From Hamadaea flava (GTDB taxonomy: Bacteria > Actinomycetota > Actinomycetes > Mycobacteriales > Micromonosporaceae): a stretch of DNA of 64,000 nucleotides. Positions 61,324 to 64,000 of the stretch are shown here, piece by piece. The notes under the pieces were generated by a model. It worked only from the letters and a program-made list of their open reading frames with translations. It was not told the origin of the DNA and did no database searches. Where the stretch lies: NCBI RefSeq assembly GCF_024172085.1, contig NZ_JAMZDZ010000001.1, forward strand, positions 5,084,001-5,148,000. Direction: 5' to 3'. Each line of letters starts with the position of its first letter. Position 1 is the first letter of the stretch. Made by a program: the position numbers and the translations under genes.

Positions 61324-63168
61324 GTGACGAACCCCCAGCAGCAAGCGGGACAAGGCATTCCGGAGCAGTCCCCGGCGTCGGCGTTCGAGGGTCCGCCGGT
61401 CGGCGGTCCGGGCACCCCGGCCCCGGAGTCCGGTGTGGACCCGGGCAGCGAGCCGACGGTCCAGTTCGCGATGCTTCCGCAGCACCGTCCGACCTCGATG
61501 GAGCCGACCGAGCTGGGGTTCACGCCCAAGGAGCCGGTGCCGTGGCTCGGCCCGGTGCTGCTCGCCGTCACCGGCGTACGCGTCGCCTTCGCCGAGCAGT
61601 TCGGGGCGTACCTCGACAAGCGGGAACTGCAGGGCGCCTTCCCGACGAAGATCTACGACGACCACGCCGAGGACGAAGAGCTGTGGCTCGACTACATCTC
61701 CGACCTCGGTGACGGGTTCAACGCCACCTACTCGATGGCCTGGCTGCTGTCGCAGAAGTCGTTGCGGGTCAACACCACCGACGACCACCAGGACGACCTG
61801 GTGCTGACCGAGCTGCCCCGGGGCCAGGTGCTCGTCATGGGCGGCGACCAGGTCTACCCGACCGCCAGCGGTCAGGAGTACGAGGACCGGATGGTCGGGC
61901 CGTACCTGGCCGCGTACTCGACGCCCGAGCCCGGACAGACGCCGCCGTCGGCGTTCGCGCTGCCCGGCAACCACGACTGGTACGACGGCCTGACCGCCTT
62001 CCTGCGGTTGTTCGCTCGCCGCGAAGGGGGTCACGTCGGCGCCTGGCAGACCAAGCAGACGCGGAGCTACTTCGCGTTGAAGCTGCCGCACAACTGGTGG
62101 CTGCTCGCGGTCGACGTGCAGGGTGAGGCGTACCTGGACGATCCGCAGCTCGACTACTTCCGGAGCGTCGCCAATCTGCTCGGCCCGGACGACAAGGTGA
62201 TCATCGCGTTCCCGCAGCCGTCCTGGGTGCAGACGCTCGAGCACCCCCGCGGCTACGACACTCTCGGCTACTTCCGGCGGAAGCTGATCGAGCCGACGGG
62301 GGCCAAGGTCAAGCTCATGGTCTCGGGCGACCTGCACCACTACGCCCGGTACGCCGAGGCGGAGTCGAGCGAGGAACAGCTCATCACCTGCGGCAGCGGT
62401 GGGGCGTACCTGTATGCGACGCATGGGCTGCCGTCGAAGATCACCGTCCCGCCGCGGCGTCCGTTCGCGATCGACACCCAGCAGCAGTCGTTCACCCTGC
62501 GCAAGACCTATCCGAGCAAGTCGAGGTCGCGGGCGCTGTCGGTCGGCATCTTCCCCCGGCTGCCCTGGCGCAACCCCGGCTTCGCGACCTTCCTCGGCAT
62601 CATCCACACGCTGTTCCTGCTGTCGCTCAAGGGCAAGGCACATCAGCTCCTGAGCTTCCCGGCGTTCCTGATGATCGGCCTGATGCTGGCCGGATCGCTG
62701 TTCTTCGCGGTCGGCCTCTCGCACGGCATGCTCCGCCGGATACCGGTCCTCCTCGGACTCGCCCACGGCATAGCGCACGTCCTGCTCGGGTACGCCGGCT
62801 ACTTCGCCTGGCGCGAACTGCCCTTCGACGATCAGCCGTGGCCATGGCCGGGCGTGCTCGCGTTCGCCATCTACGGCCCGGTCGCCGGGCTCATCGCCAC
62901 CGAACTCGTCGCGCTCTACCTGTTCCTCGCCGGCGGTTTCCGGGTGAACCTCAACGAGCTGTTCGCCGGGCAGGGGATCGAGGACTACAAGGGCTTCCTG
63001 CGGATGCGCTTCGCGCCGGACGGCTCGCTCACGATCTTCCCGATCGGGGTGGACCGGGTGGGCCGCAAGTGGGAGCCCAAACCGCAGCGGGACGCCAGCA
63101 CGCCCTGGTTCGACCCGGCCAAACCGCTCCGGCCCAAGCTCATCGAGGAACCCATCGTCATCCGCTGA
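61324..63168 (+). CDS. Calcineurin-like metallophosphoesterase with membrane domain
   Basis: 614 aa from GTG 61324. A Pro-rich N-terminus is followed by a metallophosphoesterase domain: VMGGDQVYPTASG, LPGNHDWYDG and SGDLHHYARY. After about residue 420 come several membrane helices (LFFAVGLSHGML, GIAHVLLGYAGYF, ALYLFLAGGF), an unusual C-terminal addition. GTG 61297 also in frame. Substrate unknown. Confidence 0.78.
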   Translation: MTNPQQQAGQGIPEQSPASAFEGPPVGGPGTPAPESGVDPGSEPTVQFAMLPQHRPTSMEPTELGFTPKEPVPWLGPVLLAVTGVRVAFAEQFGAYLDKRELQGAFPTKIYDDHAEDEELWLDYISDLGDGFNATYSMAWLLSQKSLRVNTTDDHQDDLVLTELPRGQVLVMGGDQVYPTASGQEYEDRMVGPYLAAYSTPEPGQTPPSAFALPGNHDWYDGLTAFLRLFARREGGHVGAWQTKQTRSYFALKLPHNWWLLAVDVQGEAYLDDPQLDYFRSVANLLGPDDKVIIAFPQPSWVQTLEHPRGYDTLGYFRRKLIEPTGAKVKLMVSGDLHHYARYAEAESSEEQLITCGSGGAYLYATHGLPSKITVPPRRPFAIDTQQQSFTLRKTYPSKSRSRALSVGIFPRLPWRNPGFATFLGIIHTLFLLSLKGKAHQLLSFPAFLMIGLMLAGSLFFAVGLSHGMLRRIPVLLGLAHGIAHVLLGYAGYFAWRELPFDDQPWPWPGVLAFAIYGPVAGLIATELVALYLFLAGGFRVNLNELFAGQGIEDYKGFLRMRFAPDGSLTIFPIGVDRVGRKWEPKPQRDASTPWFDPAKPLRPKLIEEPIVIR

Positions 63169-63205
63169 CCATCACCTCCAGCTTCCGACAGCTTCCCGCA
63201 GCGCC

Positions 63206-63260
63206 GGATCAGGGTTCTAGGTCGAATCATGATGCAAGATTCGACCTAGAACCCTGATCC
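63206..63260. repeat. Perfect long palindrome, member B
   Basis: Perfect 23-bp arms GGATCAGGGTTCTAGGTCGA... (63206-63228) and complement (63238-63260) with a nine-base loop. The ends GGATCA/TGATCC and the core GGTCGAATC/GATTCGACC match the element at 42996-43056. It sits between two codirectional genes. Confidence 0.93.
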
Positions 63261-63310
63261 AGCGCCAGAGCGGGAGGCGGGGGGCGGAGAAGCGGGAGAG
63301 GGGAGGCGAA

Positions 63311-64000
63311 GTGCTGAATGAGATCGCGCGCATCATCGCGGTCGGACTGGCGCTGCTGGGCCGGCTGATCCGGCGGGCGTTCCGGGGGCTGCGGTTCCTG
63401 GTGCTCCTGGCGGCCTCCATCCGGACCACCACGGCGTCGGCCGTGCCTGGCAGCGGGCGGCTGCTCAACATCGCCCTCTATTCGACCGCGGCCGATCTCC
63501 TCCTGCTCGCCGAATGGTGGCGGCGCTCCGCTCCCGCGCCTGGCGTACTCGCGTTGATCGGGCTCATCCTCGGTCTCGCCGCGTGCGGCGCGGTCGGCTG
63601 GCTGCTGCACGACCGGACGTGGTCGCGCTTCGTGCTCGCCGCGGTCGAGTTGGGCCGACTGCTGGCCGTCCTCCTCGTCGCGCTGAACCTGACCCCCGAG
63701 ACGGCCCCCGCCGCGCTCATCGCGTTCGGGCTCGTCGAGCGGGCACTGTGGACGGTCTCGGGGACGCCGGGCCACCGGGCCGCGACCGCCTCGGCCGCCG
63801 CGCGCTACGTGGGCGCGCTGCTCGTACCGGTCGCCTTGGTCGTCCTGGCGGCGCTCGTGGTGGGCGGCCTCTTCGCGCCGCTGCTGGCTCAGGTCGCCCT
63901 GCTGGTCGCGCTGATCGCGGCCCTCCTGCTTCCGGCAGCTGGTACGCCGAAAGCAAGGCCGCCGAAGCAGCGCCCGGCGCCGCAGCGCAAACAGCAGCCG
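63311..64000 (+). CDS. Membrane protein, 3' end outside window
   Basis: Open from GTG 63311 to the window end (230 codons, no stop), with GGGGAGG just upstream. About six hydrophobic segments: LLAASIRTT, LLLLAEWW, GLILGLAACGAVGW, LLAVLLVALNL, VALVVLAALVVGGL, ALIAALLLPAAG, then a basic Pro/Gln-rich tail. No family recognised. Confidence 0.6.
   Translation, partial: MLNEIARIIAVGLALLGRLIRRAFRGLRFLVLLAASIRTTTASAVPGSGRLLNIALYSTAADLLLLAEWWRRSAPAPGVLALIGLILGLAACGAVGWLLHDRTWSRFVLAAVELGRLLAVLLVALNLTPETAPAALIAFGLVERALWTVSGTPGHRAATASAAARYVGALLVPVALVVLAALVVGGLFAPLLAQVALLVALIAALLLPAAGTPKARPPKQRPAPQRKQQP

Noticed and set aside
1-64000. tRNA or rRNA genes
   Set aside because: I saw no cloverleaf-like sequence ending in the usual TTCGAATC-type T-loop context; the TCGAATC in the palindromes lacks the other tRNA arms.

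Overview
The window is about 70% GC, tightly packed, and rich in GTG starts and 1-4 bp start/stop overlaps. It carries actinobacterial hallmarks: an ESX (type VII) secretion cluster with a mycosin, a BldG-type antagonist, a membrane pyrophosphatase, an MFS-thymidylate kinase fusion and a 'helicase/secretion' Tad locus. A filamentous actinomycete chromosome, probably Micromonosporaceae-like, fits best; the family is inferred from gene content, not proven.

Layout. 1-12.8 kb: the nuo operon (3' end of nuoD, then nuoE-N) for NADH:menaquinone oxidoreductase, ending in a tandemly triplicated nuoN tail and a strong hairpin, followed by a long-chain polyprenyl diphosphate synthase that probably makes the menaquinone side chain. 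14-18.4 kb (minus strand): IclR regulator, Tat-exported PhoX-like phosphatase, RarD-type transporter, small four-helix membrane protein. 18.5-26.4 kb: ESX cluster with eccE divergent from eccB, two WXG100 genes, divergent mycP, and a double-SseB-domain gene with a small partner; eccC and eccD are not here. 26.4-31 kb: an alpha/beta hydrolase lacking its nucleophile, nhaA, a C45 peptidase, and an XRE antitoxin beside a 5'-truncated AbiEii-type toxin. 31-38 kb: secreted M6 metalloprotease, acetyl-CoA synthetase, a degenerate Fic-like protein and a HAD hydrolase. 38.1-43 kb: a 6C-type small RNA followed by a compact Tad pilus operon (ssd/cpaE, cpaF, a tadB-tadC fusion, a Flp-like pilin with a sixfold leader repeat, tadE, a tadE-like gene). 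43-48.8 kb: DEAH helicase (minus strand), bldG-type antagonist, anti-sigma-like partner, hppA. 48.8-57.4 kb: lipoprotein, an unknown gene, topA, TetR regulator, MFS-tmk fusion, holB. 57.4-64 kb: a DnaA-box cluster, a YbaB + WXG-like three-gene operon, an LPQTG wall protein, ricT, a membrane metallophosphoesterase, and a membrane protein cut by the window end.

From acs to holB the order follows the M. tuberculosis Rv3644c-Rv3670 neighbourhood and the S. coelicolor bldG/hppA/topA neighbourhood (from memory). That synteny supports two RNA calls: a 6C RNA between the HAD gene and ssd, whose C-loop hairpins and terminator can be read directly, and a possible Ms1/6S-like RNA between the HAD and Fic-like genes, which rests mainly on position.

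Most unusual features: the six 36-bp in-frame repeats that multiply the prepilin leader, the tadB-tadC fusion, a family of long intergenic palindromes (43.0, 63.2 and probably 61.2 kb), several proteins that kept their fold signature but lost catalytic residues, and a three-box DnaA cluster in front of a YbaB/WXG operon.
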